From Pseudacidovorax intermedius (GTDB lineage Bacteria; Pseudomonadota; Gammaproteobacteria; Burkholderiales; Burkholderiaceae_C): 64,000 bases of DNA. This document shows positions 21,319-28,668 of this stretch, piece after piece (the first letter of the stretch is position 1; each line of letters starts with the position of its first letter). Below the pieces are notes generated by a model. It made no database searches and had not been told where the DNA came from. It saw only the letters and a program-made list of their open reading frames with translations. The position numbers and the translations under genes are program-made. The DNA is taken from the NCBI RefSeq assembly GCF_003350475.1, contig NZ_QQAV01000010.1:124001-188000 (forward strand), given 5' to 3'.

Positions 21319-23199
21319 ATGCACACACCACAGGGAGAGAGCACCGCGCGTCGCGCGAAGGGCTCCAGCATTGAGAAAGCCGCAGGGGCTGCGGTCGCGG
21401 CCGGGTCGGTGGCCGCCGCGCTGTCCGATCAGATTGCCACGGGCGGCAGCAATCCGCAAGGACGCCGCACGCATGCGCGCTTCCTCTACTTTCAGGGTTG
21501 GCGATGCAAGCAGATCGCGGAGTTTCTGCAGCTGCCGCCATCGACCGTTTATGGGTGGAAGGACGCCGAGCGCTGGGACGAGGCTGCGCCGCTGGAGCGC
21601 GTGAATGGCGCGCTGGAGATGCGGCTGGTGCAGCTGGTGTTGAAGGACCAGAAGACCGGCGGCGACTTCAAGGAGATCGACCTGCTGGGCCGCCAGTTGG
21701 AGCGCACGGCGCGCGTGGAGCGCTATCAGCACACGGGCAAGGAAGGCGACCTGAATCCGGCCATCGCCGAGCGCACCCGCGCGATGAACGCGGCGCCGCG
21801 CAAGCGGGGGCGCAACGAGTTCACGGCCGAGCAGTTGGAGCAGCTGGAGGCGCTGCTGCTGGAGCAGAACTATCCGTTCCATCAGACGTGGTACGAGAAC
21901 CAGCGGCAGCGGCTGCGCATGCTGCTCAAGTCGCGGCAGATTGGGGCGACCTTCTACTTTGCGCACGAGGCGCTGCTGAGTGCGGCGAAGGAGGGGCGCA
22001 ACAAGCTTTTCTTGAGCGCCTCGAAGGCGCAGGCGCATCAGTTCCGCAGCTACATCGTGGACTTCGCGAAGCAGGTGGGCGTGGAGCTGCGGGGGGAGAA
22101 CATCAAGCTTTGGAACGGCGCGGAGTTGATCTTCCTGGGCACCAACGCGATGACCGCGCAAAGCTACCACGGGGACTTTTACTTCGATGAGTTCTTCTGG
22201 GTGCCGCGCTTCAAGGTCATCAACAAGCTGGCCAGCGCGATGGCGGCGCACAAGCATTGGCGGAAGACCTACTTCTCCACGCCGTCGGCGATGTCGCACG
22301 AGGCCTACCCGTTCTGGACGGGCGAGGACCGCAACAAGGGCAAGGCGAAGAAGGACCACGTGCGCATCGACACCAGCCACAAGGCCCTGAGCGGTGGCGT
22401 GCTGTGCGCGGATCGGAAGTGGCGGCACATCGTGACGGTGGCCGATGCGGCGGCGGCAGGCTTCGACCTGTTCGACATCGAAGAGCTGCGGCAGGAGTAC
22501 ACGGCCGAGGAGTTCGCCAATCTGTTCATGTGCGAGTTCATCGACGACAGCGCATCGCTGTTCAGCCTGGCGGAGATGCAGGCGTGCATGGTGGATTCGT
22601 GGGAGGAGTGGGCGGCGGACTTCAAGCCGCTGGCCCTGCGGCCCTTCGGGCACGAGCCCGTGGTGGTGGGCTATGACCCATCGGACACCGGCGACGCCGC
22701 GGCGCTGGTGGTGCTTGCGTTGCCCCGCGCTCCGGGCGATCCCTTCCGCGTGCTGCATCGCGAGCAGTTCAAAGGCGCCGACTTCGAGGCCCAGGCCGAG
22801 GCCATCCGGCGCGTGACCCAGCAATACAACGTGGTGCACATCGGCATCGATGCCACGGGCATGGGGGAGGGCGTCCACCAGATCGTGGCGAAGTTCTTCC
22901 CCAACGCGCGGGCCTACAAGTACAGCCCCGAGGTCAAGGCGCGCCTGGTGCTCAAGGCCAAGCAGGTCATCAGCAAGGGGCGCCTGCAGTTCGACGTGGG
23001 CATGACGGACCTGGCGGCGGCCTTCATGGCCATCCGCAAGACGTTGACGGCCAGCGGTCGCAGCGTGACCTACGACGCCGGCCGCTCGCAGGAGGCCGGC
23101 CACGCCGACCTGGCCTGGGCAACGATGCACGCGCTGGACTACGAAACCTTGGCCGGCGATGTCGTCGGCGGCCGTTCCTTCATGGAGATCTTCGAATGA
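21319..23199 (+). CDS. P: Phage terminase large subunit gpP
   Basis: This 626-residue packaging motor has a helix-turn-helix region at residues 52-85 ('QIAEFLQLPPSTVYGWKDAE'). The ATPase domain has the P2-type Walker A variant 'KSRQIGAT' (residues 204-211) and Walker B 'FYFDEFF' (Asp290-Glu291). The C-terminal RNase H-like nuclease begins at 'VVGYDPSDTGDAAALV' (about residue 450). It is transcribed with Q, away from O. Confidence 0.96.
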   Translation: MHTPQGESTARRAKGSSIEKAAGAAVAAGSVAAALSDQIATGGSNPQGRRTHARFLYFQGWRCKQIAEFLQLPPSTVYGWKDAERWDEAAPLERVNGALEMRLVQLVLKDQKTGGDFKEIDLLGRQLERTARVERYQHTGKEGDLNPAIAERTRAMNAAPRKRGRNEFTAEQLEQLEALLLEQNYPFHQTWYENQRQRLRMLLKSRQIGATFYFAHEALLSAAKEGRNKLFLSASKAQAHQFRSYIVDFAKQVGVELRGENIKLWNGAELIFLGTNAMTAQSYHGDFYFDEFFWVPRFKVINKLASAMAAHKHWRKTYFSTPSAMSHEAYPFWTGEDRNKGKAKKDHVRIDTSHKALSGGVLCADRKWRHIVTVADAAAAGFDLFDIEELRQEYTAEEFANLFMCEFIDDSASLFSLAEMQACMVDSWEEWAADFKPLALRPFGHEPVVVGYDPSDTGDAAALVVLALPRAPGDPFRVLHREQFKGADFEAQAEAIRRVTQQYNVVHIGIDATGMGEGVHQIVAKFFPNARAYKYSPEVKARLVLKAKQVISKGRLQFDVGMTDLAAAFMAIRKTLTASGRSVTYDAGRSQEAGHADLAWATMHALDYETLAGDVVGGRSFMEIFE

Positions 23200-24275
23200 G
23201 CAAACGACGTGCACGCCATGGCAGTGCCAGCATCACCAGCAGCAGCGCCGCGCGCGTCCTCTCGGCAGCCGCTGAGAGCGGGGCGCCGGCCGAGCCCGCT
23301 TCGCCAGCCGCGCCGGTGGCGTTCACCTTCGGCGACCCTGAACCTGTCTCGCGGCTGCGGCTCATGGACTACGTGGAGGCCATGTTCAATGGCCGGTGGT
23401 ACGAGCCCCCGCTGCCGCTCGACGGCATGGCCCGGGCGTTTCGCGCGGCGCCGCATCACAGCAGCTCGATCTACCTCAAGCGCAACCTGCTGGTGTCGCT
23501 GTTCCAGCCGCATCCGCTGCTGTCGCGCAGCACCTTCGCGGCGTGGGTTCTGGATTTCCTGATCTTCGGCAACGCCTACCTCGAAGCGCCCCGCTCGATG
23601 ATGGGCAGCGTGCTGGAGCTGCGCCGCAGCCTGGCGCTGTACACGCGGCGCGGGAAGGAAGAAGGGCAGTTCTTCTTCGTGCCCAGCTATCAGCAGGAGC
23701 ACGAGTTTGCGCGCGGCTCGGTGTTCCAGCTGCAGGAGGATGACTTGGCCCAGGAGGTGTACGGTCTGCCCGAGTACCTGAGCGCGCTGCACGCCACTTG
23801 GCTAAACGAGGCGGCCACCGTCTTCCGCCGCCGCTACTACGAGAACGGCAGCCATGCGGGCTTCATCCTTTACCTCACGGACACCCAGCTGAGCAGCACC
23901 GACGCCGACGCCCTCAAGGAGGCATTGAAGAAGTCCAAGGGCCCAGGCAACTTTCGGAACCTCTGCCTGTATGCCCCAGGCGGCAAGCCCGAGGGCCTGA
24001 AGCTCATCCCGGTCAGCGAGGTTGCCGCCAAGGACGACTTCCTGTCCATCAAGAACGCCAGCCGAGACGACGTGCTGGCCGCCCACCGCGTGCCGCCTGG
24101 CCTGCTCGGCATCATCCCCAACAACACCGGCGGCTTCGGCAACGCCGGCGAGGCCGCGCAGATCTTCTTCCAGAACGAGATCGCCCCCCTCCAGCAGCGT
24201 CTCATGGCCGTCAACGACTGGCTCGGCCAGGAGGTGGTGCGCTTCGCGCCCTACGAGCTGCCCGCTGCCGCGTAG
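23196..24275 (+). CDS. Q: Phage portal protein gpQ
   Basis: This 359-residue portal/connector forms the vertex for DNA packaging. The ATG overlaps the P stop as ATGA. 'TFGDPEPVSRLRLMDYVEAM' and 'ILDFLIFGNAYLE'-like 'VLDFLIFGNAYLEAPRS' are the family signature. The C-terminal 'VPPGLLGIIPNNTGGFGNAG' is also conserved. A factor-independent terminator lies 36 bp after the stop. Confidence 0.96.
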   Translation: MSKRRARHGSASITSSSAARVLSAAAESGAPAEPASPAAPVAFTFGDPEPVSRLRLMDYVEAMFNGRWYEPPLPLDGMARAFRAAPHHSSSIYLKRNLLVSLFQPHPLLSRSTFAAWVLDFLIFGNAYLEAPRSMMGSVLELRRSLALYTRRGKEEGQFFFVPSYQQEHEFARGSVFQLQEDDLAQEVYGLPEYLSALHATWLNEAATVFRRRYYENGSHAGFILYLTDTQLSSTDADALKEALKKSKGPGNFRNLCLYAPGGKPEGLKLIPVSEVAAKDDFLSIKNASRDDVLAAHRVPPGLLGIIPNNTGGFGNAGEAAQIFFQNEIAPLQQRLMAVNDWLGQEVVRFAPYELPAAA

Positions 24276-24717
24276 CCCCGCACCGACCGCGCCACGGCCA
24301 GAGCACCACGCGCCCCCAGGGCGCTTTTTTTCGTCCCTACCTCGCTGCCCCCTGCCGTGATGCGGCGCACCCGCCCTGCAGGCCATACGCACGCCGCAGC
24401 GCCCTCCGGACGCCACCCCGCCGCCCGCCAATCCCCCGAAGCAGTCGCCCCTGCCCCTCGGCGCGCAGACGAGCCCCCACCGCGCCTGCGCTCTTGTCCT
24501 GTGAATTTTTACGACTGTGTGGTGGCACCTCCTGCCGAGCCACACGGCAGCGAACTCAGCGTTTCATACGGTTATGGGAAATCACGAAATCGCAAGGCGC
24601 AGCGACTCTGGTCTGGTTCAAGGTGGTCCGAGTTGCCCCTGCGTCGTCGGTAGGTTTGGCCGAGAGCCCCCGGGCTCAATCTAGTTAACATTGATTAACA
24701 CTCTTGAGGAGACGACT
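24276..24717. other. Non-coding interval after Q, with a terminator and possibly cos
   Basis: No credible gene is seen in 442 bp. The first part holds the terminator at 24311. From about 24340 to 24490 it is Pro-codon-like, C-rich DNA. On the minus strand around 24415-24440 it reads GGCGGGCGGCGGGG, which loosely resembles the start of P2 cos (GGCGAGGCGGGG). In P2 cos lies just beyond Q, so a cos site is plausible but unproven. GC falls after about 24,490, toward the cargo gene. A TTAACATTGATTAA element lies at 24685-24698. Confidence 0.4.
24311..24332 (+). terminator. Rho-independent terminator after portal gene Q
   Basis: A GCGCCC-CCA-GGGCGC stem-loop (24311-24325) is followed by seven T. 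It closes the P-Q transcript and separates it from the cargo gene at 24718. Confidence 0.85.
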
Positions 24718-26052
24718 TTGCAAGCGTTGGCGGCTTACTCGTTCGAGGCGAACGGCATTGATTCCAGCAGAAGAGTGGATCAGGTAGCGCTGTTGGTAGA
24801 CGATTGGTTGGCAGGAAAGGGCGCTGTCAACCCCCAGTTGGCAGAGGGCGAATTCGTATCAAAAACTGGAGATAAAACTGGGCAGTTCGCCAGAGCCGTG
24901 ATCAGAAGTGGATCGGACGTCCTCCACGAGGTGGAGTTGATCGAGACCGCTCACACCGGCGATATGTTCACGACGAGTCTTCAGTTTGCATCCTCGGGCG
25001 ATGCTGTATCGGTCTACGCTTCTTTGGGCGCTGCACCAGGCCAATCGCGGGTCGCGCCGATTGCCGTGTATCCGCGCTGTCCACTGATCATTCGGACCCT
25101 GATTGCCAACTTTTCCGATTGGAGATTTGCCGGTCAAGAGGTGCCGCTCTCAACAGTATTCGATGCCACGACTGACGATGCGGCGCGACAGCTCTGCGAC
25201 GCCCTGCGGTCTAAGACCCGCCGACTCCCCATCATCGTTGTCTCGAATGATGAGGATGAGCTAGTGTGGCGAGGGCTTCAGAACAAGCTGGCGGACGAAC
25301 TGATTGGCCTCGCTGACGTCGCAGTGGTGAGCGCTGAGTCATCTTGGGTACTCACAGATGAGCTAGGTCCTCGCGACTCGTGCTACCTGGGAGCAGTGAG
25401 GCTGTACTGGCCTGGAGGACGAGCCGATGGCTCCCTCCTGGGCATCAACTGGCGGGCCGGACGTTTGGGGGCATTTGGTAAGGATGGCAAAGGCCGACAT
25501 CGCTTCCTAGCGCTGATGCGACGCGAGGTGATGTCAGTAGCTGCGCTGACAATGCCCAGTCCGACAGTCTTTCGACGAATCCGAAGCGAGGCGGAGAAAG
25601 AGCGTCTGAGGTCGCTTACGGATGGTGCGCGTGACCGAGAGCTTGACTCGATTGTTGAGGAAAACTCACGGTTGACTGCCCGGCTTGAGGCCGCGGAAGG
25701 CACGATTCAAACGCTGCGCTGGAAGATGGCCGCAGGCGCCATGTACGCGGAGCGCAAGGGCGACGCGGCCGACGATGGTGCAGATGTCGAGCAAGCCGAA
25801 GACGGGCCGGAGGCTCGGCCGGCGCCAGCGGCCGGAGAGACGCGTTACTACAAAAAAATCGGAAGCGGCGGTGGCGTAGATGCATTGGTGATAACAAAGG
25901 CCTGCTCGCACAGAGAAGCTAATTGGCGTCCTGCCTTCAAGGGTGATCAAGCAGAGAAGGGCTTGCTGAAGCTGGAAGGGCGAAATGACTGGAAGAGCAT
26001 TGCACACTGCAGCTCTTGCACAGGCGGGGGGCGCTGGCGGGTTCATTGGTGA
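24718..26052 (+). CDS. Unknown cargo protein in the Q-att interval, candidate phage defence
   Basis: This 444-residue protein starts at TTG 24718, with GAGGAG six bases upstream; an earlier in-frame TTG at 24691 lacks such a site. Residues about 1-270 are alpha/beta, with 'LPIIVVSNDEDELVWRGLQ' and 'SSWVLTDELG' followed by 'GAVRLYWPGG'. Residues about 285-335 form a charged coiled coil. The C-terminal about 65 residues hold Cys396, His398, His430, Cys431 and Cys434 ('ACSH' and 'HCSSCTGGGRW'), a likely zinc site. I do not recognise the family. Lower GC and different codon use, its own promoter region, and location in the accessory slot between Q and the attachment site point to horizontally acquired cargo. 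In P2 the region beyond Q holds the defence genes old and tin, so a defence role is inferred from context only. Confidence 0.75.
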   Translation: MQALAAYSFEANGIDSSRRVDQVALLVDDWLAGKGAVNPQLAEGEFVSKTGDKTGQFARAVIRSGSDVLHEVELIETAHTGDMFTTSLQFASSGDAVSVYASLGAAPGQSRVAPIAVYPRCPLIIRTLIANFSDWRFAGQEVPLSTVFDATTDDAARQLCDALRSKTRRLPIIVVSNDEDELVWRGLQNKLADELIGLADVAVVSAESSWVLTDELGPRDSCYLGAVRLYWPGGRADGSLLGINWRAGRLGAFGKDGKGRHRFLALMRREVMSVAALTMPSPTVFRRIRSEAEKERLRSLTDGARDRELDSIVEENSRLTARLEAAEGTIQTLRWKMAAGAMYAERKGDAADDGADVEQAEDGPEARPAPAAGETRYYKKIGSGGGVDALVITKACSHREANWRPAFKGDQAEKGLLKLEGRNDWKSIAHCSSCTGGGRWRVHW

Positions 26053-26293
26053 AGGAAGCTGCTCAACAGTTTTCTCATTCTCGGAAGTCTGGGTCACAGT
26101 TGCTTACGGGCTATATGCACCTACCGAACTGCCGCACTGGGGTAGGGGGGCTATGACTGTCGAGGCCGGTCACTAGACCGCATCAGTGACCGAATATCCA
26201 TCCCTAAATCTGGTCCCAAATGCGCGATCTGCAGCGTTCCGGCGCGTAGGCTCTCACTCGGGAGCGCCCCGCTCGGACTCGCCAGATTCCCCC
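26053..26293. other. Phage-end non-coding region
   Basis: No gene is seen. An inverted repeat GGTCACT-N10-AGTGACC (26168-26174 and 26185-26191) has no T-run. It could be an integrase arm-type site or a weak hairpin. GC is lower than in the host DNA that follows. Confidence 0.4.
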
Positions 26294-26325
26294 TCGAAGG
26301 GGTTCGAATCCCTCCGTTTCCGCCA
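26294..26325 (+). other. Prophage attachment site (att) in the 3' end of a tRNA, probably tRNA-Ser
   Basis: The sequence gives a T-arm with GGTTCGAATCC and an acceptor half CGTTTCC-G-CCA ending at 26325, but no matching 5' half (expected to begin GGAAACG about 85 bp upstream). It is therefore a tRNA fragment, as left at one end of an element that integrates into a tRNA gene. The acceptor sequence fits tRNA-Ser. The intact tRNA should lie at the other prophage end, left of the window. Everything to the right is ordinary host DNA. Confidence 0.72.
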
Positions 26326-26340
26326 AGTCCTTCGCATAAA

Positions 26341-26366
26341 AAGCCGTTGATCTTCAACGGCTTTTT
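26341..26366 (+). terminator. Terminator downstream of the tRNA fragment
   Basis: A 10-bp stem AAGCCGTTGA / TCAACGGCTT with loop TCT (26341-26363) is followed by T-rich sequence. It is the natural terminator of the original tRNA gene and also ends transcripts leaving the prophage. Confidence 0.85.
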
Positions 26367-26383
26367 TCATTTCTGAGATGCGC

Positions 26384-26803
26384 TCACGTCCCGGGTAGCT
26401 CCGCATGCGCCTTCATGGCGGCGAGGCCTGCTTCGATCATCGTGGCAATGGCCGGCGCGAGGAAGTGCGGGAGCACGTCGGCGGTCCAGAGGACGCGGCA
26501 GCGACCTTCTCCGTCCGGCTGCACCTCTGCGGATGCGTTGTGGTGCTTGAGCCGACCGCCCACGGCGCTCCATGCGATGCGGCGGCGCGTGTCATCGATG
26601 TCCACGATGAGTTCGCGCGCTTCCAAGTCATTGCCGAAGCGCAGCTTTCGCACCTGCAGGCCATCCGCGCCGACGGGCTCCATGTCGCAGGCCACGACAA
26701 AGCCGGGTACCAGCCGCGTGTGCAGCGCGCCAGGATCGCGCATCGCGTCCCAGAGCTGCTCGGCGGGGGCTTCGATATTGATCTCTCGGTGGATGGTGGC
26801 CAT
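26384..26803 (-). CDS. SRPBCC (START/Bet v1-like) family protein
   Basis: This 139-residue protein starts at ATG 26803, with GGAGAG upstream. 'REINIEAPAEQLWDAMRDPG' is the typical SRPBCC opening (hydrophobic ligand-binding helix-grip fold). A C-terminal amphipathic helix ('FLAPAIATMIEAGLAAMKAH') closes the cavity. The ligand and role are not predictable. It is the first host gene after the prophage. Confidence 0.8.
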   Translation of the reverse strand: MATIHREINIEAPAEQLWDAMRDPGALHTRLVPGFVVACDMEPVGADGLQVRKLRFGNDLEARELIVDIDDTRRRIAWSAVGGRLKHHNASAEVQPDGEGRCRVLWTADVLPHFLAPAIATMIEAGLAAMKAHAELPGT

Positions 26804-27203
26804 CTGGGGCTCTCCAGGGAAGAACCCCATCTTAGGCGCCACCGAATGGCGCATTCGCCGGAACCGGACATTTCCACCCGCTGGGGCGACGCGCTTGCCC
26901 ATGCGGATTTTCAGGCCCGGGATGGAACAACTTCAGGCACGTCCTGGCTGACCTCGCTTCGCCACTTTTCTCGTCCTGCGCCCACTCGCGACCTGCGTCG
27001 TCGGCGGGGGCGGGGGCGGGGGCGGGGCGCGGCGTTGCGGGCGTATGGCGCACACGGCGCTGAGACGATGACGCCTGGCTCGTGCACGAGCCCATGCGCG
27101 GCTTGCACAGGCCGGGCGCTCTGGGACGCTCAGTACCGCGGACTTGACCAGGCGATCGGGTTTGCATCGCTGGAGTCTCCGACGCCGCGGACAGGCGGGA
27201 CCC
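26804..27203. other. Gene-free interval with a G-quadruplex motif
   Basis: This 400-bp stretch has no convincing gene; the frames through it are Pro/Arg-rich and lack start signals. The plus strand at 27006-27027 has four runs of four to five G separated by single C, a strong potential quadruplex. Confidence 0.55.
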
Positions 27204-27662
27204 TCAGCAGTCCAGGTCGGCGAACCTGCGTCTCAACTGCCATAGGCGTACATCGGCACGGCCACGTTCCTCAGCAGTGGCGGCGTCCGTCCGGCTTCTC
27301 TGCGCGGCCAGCATCGGGTCCAGTCGATCGCATTCCCGGCGAGCCGTGGGGCTGAGTGCTTGGCGGTGGGTGGCGGTCTTCCATTGGGCATCGTCCATGC
27401 CGGTCAACGGGCGCACGGCTCGGCCGATCTGCTCGTTGAATTCGAGTCGCTGGACGTCCCGGCCCTTGCGGCTTTGACCGCTCCAGCGGTCGGCGCCCTG
27501 GGTGGGGGTGGCATCGATCTCGATGGCGCCCACGCATGGCGCGTGGCTGTATTCGACTTTGCCCTGAGTGACGCATTTGTAGACCGCCTTTTGGGCGTGC
27601 ACGGGGGGCGCCGTGAGGACCAGCGCCGTGAGGGGTACGAGAAGCAGCAAGGCGCGATTCAT
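27204..27662 (-). CDS. Secreted DUF4124-like protein
   Basis: This 152-residue protein starts at ATG 27662 (MNRALLLLVPLTALVLTAPP) with a signal peptide cleaved after Val-His-Ala. The mature start 'KAVYKCVTQGKVEYSHAPC' matches the DUF4124 pattern (YKC...G...YS..PC) with its two cysteines. The rest is charged and helical. It is probably periplasmic; the function of the family is unknown. Confidence 0.75.
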   Translation of the reverse strand: MNRALLLLVPLTALVLTAPPVHAQKAVYKCVTQGKVEYSHAPCVGAIEIDATPTQGADRWSGQSRKGRDVQRLEFNEQIGRAVRPLTGMDDAQWKTATHRQALSPTARRECDRLDPMLAAQRSRTDAATAEERGRADVRLWQLRRRFADLDC

Positions 27663-27836
27663 CGTGCCAGTCTCACACGGCCGGAGACTGCCTGGCGCGA
27701 AGGCTTCATCCATTCGACGGAGCGTCGCAGCGACGACCGGTAGCAGCAACGCCATAGGTGTCCATGCCGCCGCTGAGGAGTCACCCACCGGCTACCCCAG
27801 AGCCTGCCGCCTGCCGCAGTGCGATTCCTGGCCTCT

Positions 27837-28658
27837 CTACAGCGCCAACACCCCCAGCCCGCGCAGCAGCACCAGCACCGCCACCACGCCGGCCGTCGCA
27901 CCGAAGGCCTGCTGCAGCCGCGCGCCCGCCAGCCTTGCACCCAGGCGGCGGCCGGCGAGCAAGGCCAGCACGGCGCCGGCGGCAAAGGGCAGGGCCACGT
28001 CCCAGGCGACGGCGCCCTGTGACGCGGCGCCGGCCACGCCGCCCACCGACACCAGCGCGATCACGGCCAGCGAGGTGGCGACGATGCCGCGGATGGGCAC
28101 ATTCGAGAAGGCGCCCAGCATCGGCACGATGACGAAGCCGCCACCCACACCCAGCAGCCCGCTGAGCAGGCCCGAGAGCGCGCCCGTGACGCCCAGGGCC
28201 AGCACGCAGGGCGACACCAGCCGCAACTGCCCACGCACCGGGTCAAGCCGGCACACCTGCAGCGTCGATGGCGCGGACGGCCCGGCCGGTACCGGAGCCA
28301 GCGATTGGCGGATGCTGCGCACCGCCACCCAGGCCAGCACCAGCGAGAAGCCCACCATCAGCGGCGCATTGGGCAGCCGGTGCGCCAGCATCACACCCAG
28401 TGGCGCGAAGGCCATGCCCGTCACGCCGATGATGACCGCGGCGCGGTAGCGCACCTTGCCCTCGCGCAGCGCCAGCACCGCGCCCAGGGCCGAGGCCAGC
28501 CCCACCGCGATCAGGCCGACCGGCGCCGCCTGCACCATGCTCAGGTGCAGTCCGAAGACCAGCAGCGGCACCGCCAGGATGCCGCCCCCCGCGCCGCTGA
28601 GGGCCAGCACCAGGCCCACGGCGGCGCCCATCGACAGGCTGATGAGCAGGGCGGTCAT
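27837..28658 (-). CDS. TauE/SafE family sulfite exporter (TSUP)
   Basis: This 273-residue inner-membrane protein has about seven to eight hydrophobic helices and the two-fold repeat of the TSUP family: 'GAGGGILAVPLLVFGLHLS' in the first half, 'GVGGGFVIVPMLGAFSNVP' in the second. It is the last gene of the sulfide-oxidation operon, 10 bp after the SQR fusion. Its context predicts export of sulfite, the product of persulfide dioxygenase. Confidence 0.88.
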   Translation of the reverse strand: MTALLISLSMGAAVGLVLALSGAGGGILAVPLLVFGLHLSMVQAAPVGLIAVGLASALGAVLALREGKVRYRAAVIIGVTGMAFAPLGVMLAHRLPNAPLMVGFSLVLAWVAVRSIRQSLAPVPAGPSAPSTLQVCRLDPVRGQLRLVSPCVLALGVTGALSGLLSGLLGVGGGFVIVPMLGAFSNVPIRGIVATSLAVIALVSVGGVAGAASQGAVAWDVALPFAAGAVLALLAGRRLGARLAGARLQQAFGATAGVVAVLVLLRGLGVLAL

Positions 28659-28668
28659 GGCGCCACCC

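Noticed and set aside
26200-26325. A complete tRNA gene
   Set aside because: Only the T-arm and 3' acceptor half are present; no matching 5' acceptor or anticodon arm upstream.
26405-27355. A 316-codon plus-strand frame across the SRPBCC gene and the following gap
   Set aside because: It is antisense to the SRPBCC gene, crosses the G-run, and is Arg/Gly/Pro-rich with no start signal.
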